A stretch of DNA of 64,000 bases from Dallia pectoralis (taxonomy: Eukaryota > Chordata > Actinopteri > Esociformes > Umbridae), in NCBI GenBank assembly GCA_029465975.1, contig CM055761.1:1839758-1903757 (forward strand), written 5' to 3'. The notes under the pieces are model-generated. The model had not been told where the DNA came from. It was given only the letters and a program-made list of their open reading frames with translations, and did no database searches. Each line of letters starts with the position of its first letter. The stretch's first letter is position 1. Shown here piece after piece: positions 47,583-61,575 of the stretch. The position numbers and the translations under genes are program-made.

Positions 47583-47819
47583 GGCCCTATTCCTCCATTT
47601 CGTGTCTTCCATAAATGGAACTATCACAGTGTGATCTCTGAGAACATGACATGCAGCGAGCACTCACTCCAGCCGGGTATCCCATAATAACTTATTACAT
47701 TTCATCTTCCCAAACACGCAGGCCCTCTGAGAGTGTTTTTCCAAACAGGCCTGGGTTATTGCTATTGGGGCCTAATGAGACACATACGCGTACATGTCAA
47801 CCAAAACCAGGAGGGGAGC

Positions 47820-47859
47820 GCGAGAGAGAGAGAGAGGGAGAGAGAGAGGGAGAGAGAGG

Positions 47860-47893
<34 letters not shown>

Positions 47894-47901
47894 GGGAGAG
47901 A

Positions 47902-47932
<31 letters not shown>

Positions 47933-47935
47933 CAG
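47820..47935. repeat. (GA)n microsatellite
   Basis: ga runs with periodic ggga. Confidence 0.95.
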
Positions 47936-48325
47936 AGAGAGGCCTTCAATAGGCAAGTTGGAGTAAACACCTCCACCAGCCTCTGCCCTTATTCCAGAAC
48001 CCACCAGGGCTTTTAACCCTGGACGCCTGTCAGGATTCATTGTTTTGAAGCCACCTCACAGCCAACCCGGACACCAGTCCTCCGTTCCAAACATATTGAA
48101 GAGGCTTTAGACGCGCCTTCATGTCTACATTCAAGGGATGTGGAGATATGAGTAACTTGGATGTTAGTGCGTTGAGGCTTTACACAGAGTGGTGTCGCTA
48201 GGCAACGCGTACACACTGTAGTGTCTCTACTCCAGTGTTAATATGGGCCTCCGTGTGCGTAATCTGAACACTGTCTCTGGGACTGACCTCTGTTTGGAGA
48301 GGCCAGATGCATATTGTCCGGCAAT

Positions 48326-48438
48326 ATGTGTGTGTGTCTGTGTGTCCGTGTGTGTGTTTGTGTGTGTGAGTGTGAGTGTGTGTGTCCGTGTGTGTGTGTG
48401 TCCGTGTGTGTGTGTCTGTGTGTGTGTGTGTGTGTGAG
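48326..48438. repeat. (TG)n compound microsatellite
   Basis: tg runs with tccgtg and tgagtg interruptions. Confidence 0.93.
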
Positions 48439-48954
48439 TCCACCTACGTAAGGAGCGTTTTGTGGAATACCATAGTCGAAGCCCAAGACATGACGCCTGT
48501 ATTTCTCCTCGCTGATAACAAAACCACGTATTTTATTGCCGGTTATGTGCAGGCTGTTTCTTTCCCTCCGAATCGCCGTGTTACCGCTGCGTCGTCGTCG
48601 GTAGTTGCTCGCAGGGCTGGTAATGAAAGTGGACGGGTGTGGGTGCGTGTCGGGTTTTGAAGCAGCCGGGCGAGGGTTAATGACAGAGTGTTAGCCTGGG
48701 CCGTCACCGGACAGGGAGATTGATGTGTTTCTAATGAGAGGAGAACAGAGCGTTGCCTCAACACACGGGTTTTAGCACCAGCCTAGCCCGGGCATCACGG
48801 CCGTGGGAATTGGGAGGGGAAACCACTGGGGTGGTAGGCGGCGTTCCAGGACGATATTTTCCATTTCTGTAAATAATGGTCAGCAATATTGGAGATGGTC
48901 ACAGAGAAGGACCAGATAAAGGCTGAGAGAGCCTCTGAAGGTAGATATGATGGG

Positions 48955-49500
48955 GTTCACACACACATGATGGGGTTCACACACACATGATGGGGTTCAC
49001 ACACACATGATGGGGTTCACACACACATGATGGGGTTTACACACACATGATGGGGTTCACACACACATTATGGGGTTCACACACACATGATGGGGTTCAC
49101 ACACACATGATGGGGTTCACACACACATGATGGGGTTCACACACACATGATGGGGTTCACACACACATGATGGGGTTCACACACACATGATGGGGTTCAC
49201 ACACACATGATGGGGTTCACACACACATGATGGGGTTCACACACACATTATGGGGTTCACACACACATGATGGGGTTCACACACACATGATGGGGTTCAC
49301 ACACACATGATGGGGTTCACACACACATGATGGGGTTCACACACACATGATGGGGTTCACACACACATGATGGGGTTCACACACACATGATGGGGTTCAC
49401 ACACACATGATGGGGTTCACACACACATGATGGGGTTCACACACACATGATGGGGTTCACACACACATGATGGGGTTCACACACACATGATGGGGTTCAC
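48955..49500. repeat. 20-bp minisatellite, highly homogeneous
   Basis: About 27 copies of acacacatgatggggttcac. Only three substitutions are seen across the array (tttac near 49035; catta near 49065 and 49245). Confidence 0.97.
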
Positions 49501-49874
49501 ATATCTACCTAATCTTTGAACTGTGTAAAGGCTGTAAGGTTGAAATCTATTTTCTGATTTCTCGCTTGCCTTTTGTCAACGTCGTACTGGAGACGTTCTC
49601 TCATCGCCATTTCCAGTCTGGTGGGACGGCCTTATTTGGTCTCTTTGTTAATTCATTTTGCGTTGTCTGTGCGTGCATGTGTCTGTCTGTGTGTGTGTGT
49701 GTGTCTGCGTGGATTCATACGGGTCCATATGTGTGTGTGTGTAGTGTTCCTGATTGGAGTAAGACTCTCCAGAAGAGAGGAGAGTATCCCAATCAGTACG
49801 GCATCTCCTCTCCTGATCCTCTAAGGGCACGGCCAGCACCTGTGTTTGCCTTCTGCAGTTAGGCTCACATTTCT

Positions 49875-49882
<8 letters not shown>

Positions 49883-49922
<40 letters not shown>

Positions 49923-49981
49923 ACACACACACACACACACACACCCACACACACACACACACCCACACACACACACACACC
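49883..49981. repeat. (CA)n microsatellite
   Basis: ca runs with ccca interruptions. Confidence 0.95.
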
Positions 49982-52021
49982 AATGCATGCTTGTTTCACG
50001 ATACTTGCGAGGACTTTTGGGGGATTATATATTTTTCAAATTTAAATAAATTGTAATTAATAGTCTTTTCTAACCCCCTATCTACAAATTGATTGGTTAC
50101 ATGTATGTTAAAATGACTATTTTGGATCTGAATGAGCTCTTTCAAATACTCCCTCTAGAAGAGTGAGCAGAAACTGTTCCCAGCTCTGTTTTACACCTTG
50201 GGCAGAATATCAAGTATTTACAGTCTGTCTGGTGCAAAGCAAACCCAACATATTGTAGCAGATTGATGTTTAATTGATATGTTTTATTCATTTAATAGAA
50301 GATCTGGCAATGGCAGGTATGTTGAAGCCTTCCAGAAACGTCTGTGTTCTGCCTTATTAAACATCATGATTGCACTATTTGTTTATATTATATCTGGGAA
50401 AAGTCCCACGTTCAGACCTCTGGTTTGGTGAGATAAAACAAAATGTGTCATCAGTACATCACAAGACCAGATGTTTGCATTTGGCTATTTTCGCACAACG
50501 TATTAAATTATAAACTTTTTTATGTCCTCCTGGAGTTTGTGAAACCAGCACTTCAATTTTGTCGAGATGTTTTAAAAGTTTTTCGGTAACATTATCCATG
50601 TACCTTCTGAACCGGGCTTCCTCCCAGCTCTACGGAGGCTGAAGCATGAATTTCGGAGGGGTTTGTTTTTCCACGTCTGCGAGACTTTGTAAGGCGTCAT
50701 CCTATCTGGCGACAGACGAAACTAGCATGTAACATAAACCTTGTGATAAACTGAAGTAAAAAAAAATGTGTACAATAACAAAACGTTCAAAAACATTATG
50801 GAATTGTGACTTCTTAGAGCTTCAATATTACTGTAATTCTCTGTTCCATCCTCCACACTATCGTATACAAGACACTGGCACGTGCCACTGAACTTTTTTT
50901 AACGTTTCTTCTCTGAGGTAGAAAATAAAATAATGGCACTGGTCTTAATTTGTCCCATGTTATATCTTTGGGTTGGGAATGATGAAGAGGCCTAACCATG
51001 CGCACACACACACACACACACCCCGATATCACCGCCGCCAGTCGACAGACAAAACCACACCTACAAAAGTCTTGCTAATGTTTACAGTTTATAACAATTG
51101 CTAGCACACATGAAATCATAGAAAGATACTCATATTGACCCAAACCCATATAATCTGGCATACAGTATAAATGAAACTTTGCCTTTGAACGTCACGTATG
51201 CACAATCACACACACAGTGTGACAGTAGTAAAATACCCATTGCACACTGTTGAAAGAAATTGAAAATCCTGTCATGAACATTTCGTTATTAATCAACAGC
51301 CATATTGTATTCCAGAAATCCCCCTATGAATGTAGCACATGACTTTATACCCAGAAAATTATCTTTAGAAGAAGTGCCAAAGTGCACAGAAAGAACACGA
51401 GGGCCATAATTATTTGTGTAGCTTAAGAAGACAAAAGGGCTAAGACAAAGTATTTTTTTCTACTTCTCAGACATTGTCGGGAATTCTTCTTTTCGACCAG
51501 ACGTTCCTAAACGAAAATGATTGCTCATAAAAATCATGCACGTAAATCTACTGGTGTGACTACAGTTACAGCTATAAATAGAAAAAAGTATTTTAATGGA
51601 TATTAACAGATTTAATTAATATCCCCAAATGCTTATTTTTGGGGATATTAATTAATAACTTATTTTGTTTTATTGTTCAGTGTCATATTAATAGTGATTT
51701 TGAGACTGCCGTACGTTATATTCAGTGTTTGTCAGACGCAACGAGCCAATCAGAGGAACTGATACTGACTTTTGGGATGTTTGCTGACACTGTTAATGGC
51801 GTGTTGGTAGAGTCAAAGCGCCTTAGACCCGTTTCTCTGTGGTGACTGGCAGCTGAGTGGCTGGAGCACGAACCCGGTATGTTTGTGTTCTCATTTGTGG
51901 CTTCAGCCCCACTATTTACCCCGCCATTACCCCGACCCAGAGTCCACAGAGACTTCATTCATGCCTCCTGTCTCTCTCGGTCCACCTCTCCTGTCCCTCT
52001 GTTCCGCGGACGTCGATTCCT

Positions 52022-52236
52022 TCCTGCGCGCACCGCAGCCACGACCGCCTGTGACCGCAGCCCGACCGCCTGTGACCGCCTGTGACCGTCTGTGACTGCA
52101 GCCTGATCGCTTGTGACTGCAGCCACGACCGCCTGTGACCGCAGCCTGATCGCTTGTGACCGCAGTCTGACTGCCTGTAACCGCAGCCCGATCGCTTGTG
52201 ACCGCAGCCCGACCACCTGTGACCGCGACCGTCGAC
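52022..52236. repeat. Degenerate 12-36-bp repeat (gaccgcctgt-based)
   Basis: Imperfect copies of gaccgcctgtgaccgcagcc and gatcgcttgtgaccgcagtc, all multiples of 3 or nearly so. Open in all frames. Confidence 0.88.
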
Positions 52237-52689
52237 CACGGCCATGTTCGCTGGCGTACCTTGACACTGCGGCACACGGGAGAAGAAGAGGAGAAGAGGA
52301 GAAGGGAACATGGGGCCCCCCCCGCGCCAAAACCCCATACCCATTTCCTGTCAGGTTCTCATAAACCCAGGAGGCAGCTGGCCAGGACTGGGTTACCCTC
52401 TCTCTTCCCTTCCTCGCCCCGCTGTCAGAATTAGAATGATTGACGGCTGGAACGGAGGGGTTGGGTTGAGTCAACCGTTAGCGCTCGCTAGGCGCCGCAT
52501 GACGAAAATGTGGTGGCAGCGATAAAGAAGAGCCCCCTGTGAAATGTGAACTGCCACAGAGTCAAGTGACGTGCGTCGTGACTGTATGCGGTCAGGGTGC
52601 TGAACACACACCCTTACAGCTAGCGAGATACATTCTAGATCTGTTGATAACTAGGCATTGACATGTCACACGTCCAATGGATCAGAATA

Positions 52690-52995
52690 AATTGGCAGTT
52701 GCTGTCACTAGCCAGTTACGGTTATTAACCAGACAGCTATGGTCTCACCAGCCAGTTATGGTCTCACCAGCCAGTTATGGTCTCACCAGCCAGTTACAAT
52801 TATTAACCAGACAGCTATGGTCTCACCAACCAGTTATGGTCTCACTAGCCAGTTACAATTATTAACCAGACAGCTATGGTCTCACCAACCAGTTATGGTC
52901 TCACTAGCCAGTCACGGTTATTAACCAGTTATGGTCTCACCAGCCAGTCACGGTTATTAACCAGTTATGGTCTCACCAACCAGTTATGGTCTCAC
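52690..52995. repeat. Compound minisatellite (agttatggtctcaccagcc)
   Basis: Interspersed units agttatggtctcaccagcc and agttacaattattaaccag repeated about 16 times in a higher-order pattern. Confidence 0.92.
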
Positions 52996-54261
52996 CAACT
53001 TTAAAGATCCCTATTTCATTCTCACCTACACACACCTACTGAACCTCTCAGTATGTGTCCAGGTTTTGTCTCCATTGTGCCTGCTGTTCGTTCCTTGAAC
53101 ACCATTGTTGTCGTGGTGGTGTGATTCTTTCTGTTAATCTCTAGGATGACTGTGGCAACACGTGGTAGAGAAGACGTCTTCTCTAAATCATTTAGTGGAC
53201 ATATTTATCTGTTTTTAACAGCTGGCTCTGTTACAGATGTCCGAGCCATGCGAGCTGCAACCTCAAGTTGGCTGTGGGCTCTTACCACGTCTTCAACACG
53301 GACTTTTGAGCGATCACAAACAGAGATATGTCCTAGCCGTTACATACATACAATTCCATGCTTTATGAACAGGGAGATGAACATTTTGACGGAGAGAGAC
53401 AGATATACAAACAGCACTGGTAGAAGAGAGATTTCGGGTTCATTTTGGTGAGTAGGAGAGCGACTTTAGGAGAAGGGAAAGAAAACCTGAAGGAAGCGCC
53501 CGCTCCTGTAGAATGCCCTGCCCCCATCAGCAAGAACGAAGGACGAGAGGTAATGAGAGAATGCCGCTTTAATTTACAAGCTGGCTCTGCAATGGAGAAC
53601 ACGTCTGACTAGGGATCAGAAGATCTTAAGTTCTGCATTTGTTCGCTAGTTTTCACAACACGTCCTTGAGAAGATTCCAGAAGGATTGTCTCGCAGCATG
53701 CGGCTGCCGGTACTATGCGTTGGCTGAGGGCTACCTGTAGGTGACGTCATTTGTAGGAAACAGAAGTTTCGCCTTCCTTGGAACACCTGCCCTCATTTCA
53801 GACGTTTATGTTACGATGAAGTTGAAGGATAGAAAAGTGGTGAAAGCGTGGAGCAGGTGAGGATGAGGAGTTACGAGCCCTCTCGATGACGTCTCAGTTC
53901 CCCAGTCTCTCTCCAGACCCCTAATCATTAAATAATCATCAATGATACAAGCTTCATATAGTCCGTAGAATCAGACCAGCTGACCTGAGCCGTTCACGAC
54001 CATAGCTATTTGCATATTTACATTTATAAAACCCTAATAAGCCAATTATGGTACAAATAATCTTGTTTAAGCCCAGATGATGTTCTCACCGTCGGCTCGA
54101 ATCATTAAATTAGGAATTTCCTTGTGTTTGAGATGACCTGTAGAGAACCAGACACGTGTGCTGGTCTTGAAACCCTCGACCTCCTTCAGGGGTAATGTGC
54201 TGATCTCTGGTCTGCTGTGACGAACTAGCTCTCTCAGACGTCGAAGCTGGCCTTCACTGGT

Positions 54262-54316
54262 AGCACACACAAACACACGCACACACACAAACACACGCAC
54301 ACACACACACACACAC

Positions 54317-54359
<43 letters not shown>

Positions 54360-54376
54360 GACACAGACACACAGAC
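54262..54376. repeat. (CA)n microsatellite
   Basis: ca runs with acgc, aaac and agac interruptions. Confidence 0.94.
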
Positions 54377-54663
54377 AAGTGTTTATTTTTCTATCCTTGA
54401 GGGAACCTGAGACCTAACACTGAGCCAAGAATCCATGTTCCCAATTCCCTAGCTAACCCTATCCTTAATAACCCATACCAACACAAATACGTAGATCACA
54501 TTTAATTCGCTTGATTTCTCATTAATCTTAACCCTTACCGTTACCTAACCAGAGTAACCAGATATTCATGCATAAACCCATATCCTAACACCTAAACTAA
54601 ACCCTGAATGTCTAATCTGAATTCTAAATGGTTCTACGGTTACCCAGTTGTAATGTTTCCCTT

Positions 54664-55200
54664 TAACCTAAACCCAACATTTATACACAACACTTTAACC
54701 CAACACTATAACCCAACACTACAATCCAACACTTTAACCCAACACTAACCCAACACTATAACCCAACACTATAACCCAACACTATAACCCAACACTATAA
54801 CCCAACACTACAATCCAACACTTTAGCCCAACACTAACCCAACACTAACCCAAGACTAACCCAACACTAACCCAACACTACAATCTAACACTTTAACCCA
54901 ACACTAACCCAACACTAACCCAACACTAACCCAGCACTTACCCAACACTAACCCAACACTAACCCAACACTATAACCCAACACTACAATCCAACACTTTA
55001 ACCCAACACTAACCCAACACTAACCCAACACTACAATCCAACACTTTAACCCAACACTAACCCAACACTAACCCAACACTTACCCAACACTAACCCAACA
55101 CTAACCCAACACTAACCCAACACTTTAACCCAACACTAACCCAACACTAACCCAACACTACAACCCAACACTAACCCAACACTAACCCAACACTTAACCC
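54664..55200. repeat. 11-bp aacccaacact minisatellite
   Basis: More than 40 copies of ctaacccaaca, interspersed with ataacccaacact, acaatccaacact and tttaacccaacact variants arranged in blocks. Confidence 0.95.
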
Positions 55201-55576
55201 TCAACTATAATTCCCTCCGCGTGTTGCCTCTTAATTAATGTATGGTTTGGCGATTTGTTTGCCGCTGTTTCTAGTAAAACCTGAGACACACACAAACTCC
55301 AGACCCCTCCAATCGGCGTGGCTTGTTGCTCGTTGCCATTCAGCGTAACAGCGTTTGAGGTAATGCATTGCAGGACACCTGTTGGCAAGACATCAGTGAG
55401 ACATTGGCTTTGCGGCATTAACCGCAGTGGAATATCATTCCATTTAAGCCGGCTCCAGTTACTGCAAATGGAACCGGCACTCTGCCGTGGATGCCATTTT
55501 CTACCTTTAGACTGACCCATCCATGACCCGGACAATGAAATGTATGCCACAGGAAACGCATACCGTAGCGTTGACA

Positions 55577-55952
55577 ATTAGATTATCTGTCTGTATCTAT
55601 CTTCCTGTCTCTCCTTCTCCCTGTCAGTCTCTATCTTCCTGTCTGTCTGTCCTTCACTCTGTCTTTCTCTGTCTGTCTCTATTTTCCTGTTTGTCTGTCC
55701 TGCTCTCTGTCTGTCTCTGCCTGTATCTTCCTGTCTGTCTGTCCTTCTCTCTGTCTGTCTCTGCCTGTCTCTCTTCCTGTCTGTCTCTGTCTGTCTCTAT
55801 CTTCCTGTCTATCTGTCCTCTCTGTCTGTCTCTGCCTGTCTCTCTCCCTGTCTGTCTCTGCCTGTCTCTCTCCCTGTCTGTCTCTGTCTGTCTCTATCTT
55901 CCTGTCTGTCTGTCCTCGCTCTCTGTCTCTATCTGTCTCTTTGCGTGGCTGT
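55577..55952. repeat. Pyrimidine-rich ctgtctgtctct array
   Basis: Interleaved ctgtctgtc, tctctatcttc and ctctgcctg units with higher-order duplication of about 70 bp. Open on the plus strand, with no real coding signal. Confidence 0.92.
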
Positions 55953-56464
55953 CTGTTTTGTATGTATGCGTTATTGTCTTACTAACATAAACCTCGCTCA
56001 GTTAACTACTCTGCAATAGTCCTTGTCAGGTAGTCCAGACTCGACTCACCACAGGGACACTGAGGACAACACGGACCACTGGAGGCTAAACGCCCTTTGA
56101 CCCTCTAACCTTTCGACCCCGGGGGACCCGGGGCAATCCCAAGCGCCCGACATCAGAGACACAGACAACGTGCTCCCCCTCCCCCCGTCAGAGAGCCCTG
56201 TCCTGGTGATTTGCGAGCACAGGGCCTGGCTGTGCAGGGCAGTCGGGGTAGATGCAGGGGAGAGATAGATCGGGCCGAAAGAGACGAGGGGAGCTGAAGG
56301 ACCCAGATCAAAGGCTACACAGCCCAGGCCCATCTCTTTGTTGTTGGACAGAAGCTCCACTGGATGGACAGACTTCAATGGTCCTGTGAGGATGACATGT
56401 TTGCCTTGTGACTGTATGATTGCATGCCTCCACTAACTGCCTGTACATCTTAGGTGTTTTGAGG

Positions 56465-56600
56465 TGCAGTGCCCGCTCTAGGCATTTCAGGGCCCCAAGC
56501 AAGTTTAGATTTAGGGCCCCCTTTCTTAGCGATTGGGGACCTTGTAGCGGTTTGGGCCCTAAGCGACCGCTAACATCGCTTATGCCTTGAACCGGCCCTG
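56465..56600. mobile_element. Possible dispersed repeat terminus
   Basis: The phrase gtgcccgctctaggcatttc, then gggccccaagcaagtttaga and gggccctaagcgaccgctaa, resembles a recurrent dispersed repeat. Class and boundaries are unknown. Confidence 0.3.
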
Positions 56601-56904
56601 CTCCTGTGCTTTGCTCCCGGATGACCTTTAACCTCTTAACCCCCACCTCCCCCACCCGCCCGGTCCAGGGTGGGATACATAATGCTACTGTTACAAAACA
56701 GCAGTCTGGAAAAGATCTGCCAAAGTAAAAACATACTCATTCATCTCTCTCTTGCTCTTCCTTTCCCGCTCTTCCTCTCTCACCTCTATCTCTTCACCGT
56801 CTCCCTCATTTTTCCTTGTCGTGACTTGTTTATCCAGACTAGCTTTTTTGGTTCAGTTGCGCAGTGTCTGACAGTTTACACAGTGTACCTAGCGTCATTT
56901 TATT

Positions 56905-56975
56905 ACCTAGGATAAATCTATTACCTAGCGTAAATCTATTACCTAGCGTAAATCGATTACCTAGCGTAATTCTAT
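56905..56975. repeat. 18-bp tandem repeat
   Basis: Four copies of attacctagcgtaaatct. Confidence 0.92.
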
Positions 56976-57650
56976 TACTTTTGATATTTACCTGGAGCTC
57001 TATCGTAAATGAGGCCTCCCCCGTCCCAGGCAGTAAATCTGAGGCTTCTGAAGTGAGTTTCACCTCGTTTCCGGCCCTGGGGTTCTGTTTCGGAGAGACA
57101 GGTCTCTGCCCATCACTTGATCCTGATCTCCCCCAGGTTTAGATCGACACTAAAATACTGAAGCCCACACAAAGACGAAACTAGTGGGTTGGTGTATTTG
57201 TCAGCTGTCTAATGCCAAAGAGGAAGAGAAGAAGTGGCAATTAGCTGTTTCTGGAACAAAGTGGAAACCCGGAGTGTGATTAATATCCTTTGACTCACCT
57301 TTCACAACTGAGTTGGGTTCATTAATCAAACCAAACTGTCTAACGCTGTCACATGACTAACACACTGGTCCAACACTTGCTCTAGTCATGTTTTTTGTAT
57401 TACCTGATGGTTCGCGTAGCTCTGTTGTGTGTGTGTGTGTGGTTCTGTCTGCCCTGTGTGTGGTTCTGTCATGTTTGAGGTTCTGTCGAAGCATGTGCAC
57501 GTGTGAATCCACGTGAAGGTGCGGGGTACTCTTTGGCTGTCTCTCTGGATTTAGTGTAAGAAAGCCAGGTGTGTGTCTGTGTGTGTGTGTTTAGGTCCTT
57601 ATTGGCAGATAACACTAGCCTAGATAACAGCTCGCAGTTCCTCTCCCCGT

Positions 57651-57760
57651 GGGGGAAGGAGGTGGAAAGGAGGAGGGACAGGGGGAGAAGAGTAGAGAGG
57701 AGAGGGGGAGAGCAGGGTGGAGAGGGGTGAGGGGGAGAGGGGTGAGGGGGGAGAGAGGTT
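57651..57760. repeat. Purine-rich G/A tract
   Basis: gagaggggtgagggggag-type units, nearly pure purine over 110 bp. Confidence 0.85.
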
Positions 57761-58234
57761 GAGCTATGCTGGTATAGAACATGCAGAACACTGTCAGGTA
57801 CTCATTGGACAGAACACCCTGGTGTGCCAATAGACACACACATACACACAAACACACACACACAGATACACACTGTTCACGGCATGGCTTTGGTTGCAGT
57901 GGGTCCATCAGTGTGGTCTCCTTCTGTCCTGGGGGTATGCTGGCACATGCCATGCTCACATTCCATCCTGGCTCCCTGAACTGATTGGCAGACCCTTTGT
58001 GTGCCATCTCTATTTGGAGGTGTCTCCCACTGAAAGAGGAACCATTATTCACTGGGATTAATGTTCCTGGGGCGGGTGATGGGGGCGCACCCGGGGAAGC
58101 CTGTTTGAGGACCGACAGCATTCACTGGAATCTCTGACCGAGTTGAACAACGCGTCATCGAAACAGGTCTGGATAATGTGTTGTCGCCTTCCCGTGTCAT
58201 ACCCAGGAGAGGTGCGGTCTGTTATCGGAACAGC

Positions 58235-58400
58235 GGACCTCTGTGGTGTCTGTTGTGGTGACTGTTGTTGTGTCTGTTGTTGTGTCTGTTGTTGTGTCTG
58301 TTGTTGTGTCTGTTGTGTCTGTTGTTGTGTCTTTTGCTGTGTCTGTTGTTGTGTCTGTTGTGGTGTCTGTTGTGGTGTCTGTTGTGGTGTCTGTTGTTAC
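58235..58400. repeat. 12-bp minisatellite gttgttgtgtct
   Basis: About 13 copies with gttgtggtgtct variants. The 4-codon period keeps all frames open. Confidence 0.94.
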
Positions 58401-60477
58401 TGTGGCTCCACTATGCACTGACCCATATCGTTTATCTACATATTTACTGGTCCCAGTAGGGCTCAAGGGACATGACCGCCACGATAAAAGGCAAATGATG
58501 TCGTCCCTTAGAACCCACAGCCCACATCTAAGTTATCACAGGCCACGGTGCAGAGAGCGCCAGTCGAGCTAAAGACCAGACGGGCGCTATTCCGTACCGC
58601 CGTCCGTCGTGTCTCTCTTAGACGCCATTCGAGACGGTAGCTTTTCTTCGTGTCCGTTGTGCCTCAATGAAATGCACCCCCCCACACCCCCGTGAGCCTC
58701 CGGCTCGCCATTCCTCCCGCTCGACTCCGCCCAGGTCTGCGTTCAGCACATCGAGGAGTTTACTGATTCGTGATCACATAAACTATGGAGTGTTTTCACC
58801 CTCGAGTGACGACCAGCCATGCGGCACCGGGGTGGACGAGTGCGACCCCAGGAACTGACATACTTACCTGCTGCTTTCTCTCAGTACCAGCTGAATGGTT
58901 TCAATCTGCAATGGATCTAACAGGACGACCGCAGCAAACGCGGTCTCTCTCCTCGTTTCAGCTCCGAATCACGGAAAGAAACGGAGATCCGCTAGCAATT
59001 AGGATGTAATTGATTGTACCTCAGGACTGCTTTCATGTCCCATGGTTTTGCTTTGCTGCTTGCAAACAGATGGTGCTCAAGTTGAGGTGGTGGTTTTACA
59101 TACACACACACACACACATACACGTGCTCACACGTGCTCACAAACGTTCACACGGGACATGGTATACGACGGGACGCATGGCACCACTTTGTAATAATGT
59201 CGTCGCTAAGTGTTCGTGTGGGAAACTAAGCGGGGACACGCTTTAATAAAAAAATGCAGTCAATTGTCGTTAGCAACGGCAGACTTTTGACCCAGAAGAA
59301 CCCGGTGTTTTCCGGAAAGCGGCAGCGACTCTTACTGGGGTGTTTTGCTGGTCAGCTTGCGTCCATTAGCTTGCCTGAGTAGCGTCAGGGCTTATTTGTT
59401 AGGCGACTGTTGTCATCTGGGTTTGGGTCGGCACTCTTACTTGACCACTGAATCTTCCCTACACTTTTATAAAACTGTCTTGTTTCTTTCTGTCTCAGTC
59501 AGTCTTGTTGTGTGTGTATCTTACTAAGGGGTGTAGTATGTTTTTTTGTGTGTAGTAAGTCTGTCTTGCGTTCTTACACTACCATTGTTTTTTCTACAAG
59601 TTGTATTGACAGGTTTGCGTTGCGGGGCTTTTTATTCATAGTGTAAAAAAATGAACATAGTGTAAAAACAAGCATATTTTTTCTTTTGTTGCACTTCAAT
59701 AACGTCTATAGATTTTCGCGTGACAATTATAGTCGTTTTAATCTAGACATAATCTATGCGCCAACGTTACCTTATGTGAACTGTATTTCTTCAGTGGGGC
59801 TCTGCTGGGGCCGGATGGGGCCGGATGGGGCTGTCTGACGGGGCCATGATTCCTCAGGCTTGTGTCTCGACCTGCCTCAGAGGGACTGGAGATGGTGCTC
59901 CGATAACACACACTCACACACACTCACACACACACCACTCCAAGTGGTCTATTCTCTAGGTCTGCCAGGCCCTTCTCTGGCTTTTTGTTAATCTTTGTCT
60001 AGTCTCTGTTCTCTGTAGAACTTCCTTTCAGAAGGCCTTTCAGCTTCTGGGGTTTAGTCAGGCTGGTCTGCAGTCTGAACTTTTGGAGAGACCAGATAGG
60101 ATTAATGCGTGAGACAAGGTTCTGTTTTTTTACTTTTCTACTTCTACACACCTCCTCTATTCTCCTCTTTGCGTGTGCGTGTGTGTGTGTGTTTGGCTTG
60201 TGTGTGTGTGCTCTATCCCTGGGGACACAAGTCCACTTCTCTCTCTTATCTCTGGCGTTCTTCCAGTCTGCGTCTGCCCGTTCCTCTGTCAGAACCATCA
60301 AGCAGACAGGAGACTGAACCATGACCCAATCCATGACCTGATCCCTGCGGTCTGAACTACTGTACGACATAATTCACGCTCCGCTGAAACGAAAGGGGAA
60401 TATATCAAACCCAAACGAGTTAGTAGACTTGAAGGGCAGCTGAAAACTCTCTTAGCTATCTCAGATGGTACTGTGAG

Positions 60478-60930
60478 AGTCAAGCATCAGTTGTGCTGCT
60501 CTCTAACCTGACAGAACCAAGCATCAGTTGTGCTGCTCTCTAACCTGACAGAACCAAGCATCAGTTGTGCTGCTCTCTAACCTGACAGAACCAAGCATCA
60601 GTTGTGCTGCTCTCTATCCTGACAGAACCAAGCATCAGTTGTGCTGCTCTCTATCCTGACAGAACCAAGCATCAGTTGTGCTGCTCTCTAACCTGACAGA
60701 ACCAAGCATCAGTTGTGCTGCTCTCTATCCTGACAGAATCAAGCATCAGATGTGCTGCTCTCTATCCTGACAGAGACAAGTATCAGCTGTGCTGCTCTCT
60801 ATCCTGACAGAACCAAGCATCAGATGTGCTGCTCTCTATCCTGACAGAGACAAGTATCAGCTGTGCTGCTCTCTATCCTGACAGAACCAAGCATCAGATG
60901 TGCTGCTCTCTAACCTGACAGAATCAAGCA
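60478..60930. repeat. 37-bp minisatellite
   Basis: About 12 copies of a 37-bp unit containing caagcatcagttgtgctgct and ctctaacctgacagaac. Later copies alternate gacaagtatcagct and ccaagcatcagatg variants, indicating a 74-bp higher-order unit. Confidence 0.96.
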
Positions 60931-61575
60931 TCAGAGAGAACACAGGCCAGAGTGTCATGCAGAACTTTGGTGTTCTCGTGGCGTTCGTTTCCGGATGAGG
61001 GTAGTTGTGAGGAAGGATTTTTTCTGCCGTCAGCGTCCTCCTCTAGACCCCTCAGTGCTCACCCAGGGGGACTCATTAGTCCCGCCGTATGAGGTGAGCT
61101 GTTTTATTAGCAGATATCGGATGGCGTGTTTTAATGAAGCCACAGGCCCTGGGTCTGGCGTTCTCTCTCTCAGGCCGCTCCAGATTCTCTTTATTACAAC
61201 CCATTAACAGACGGAGACACAATGCCCCATTTGTGTTCCCCAGTGCCCCATCTATAACTGTGATGTACTATGTCGTTCGTTAATCCTGCCTGCTGGGGAC
61301 ATGCTATCGTTACCGTTGGAAACCGCAGTCTATCCTAACCCATTTCACGGTGGGATTTACTGTACAGTTCAAATGTAAGAGCTTGACTTATCACATCCAA
61401 ATGCGTCTCTATCGTTGTCATGGTTACGATGGGCTGTAGTCAAGGAGATGGATCTATGGATATGAAGGTTACATTTGTCAACTCTAGAGGCAGCCGTAAG
61501 CAATCCTGTTTAATTGATTTGTTCTGGCTTTCGTTGGGTGAGCGGGCCTCATCTGTTGTGTGTAAGTGTGCTCCT

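Noticed and set aside
53146..53451. Possible downstream ROR1 exon on the plus strand
   Set aside because: An acceptor-like ttttaacag/c is present, but the translation shows no Ig, Frizzled, Kringle or kinase features and has no matching donor phase.
54664..55200. Possible true telomere or subtelomere
   Set aside because: The unit is an 11-mer with many variants, not TTAGGG, and it lies within a syntenic gene block.
55194..55577. 127-codon minus-strand frame in unique sequence
   Set aside because: No recognisable family and no supporting splice signals. Conservation is unknown, so it is left as probable chance.
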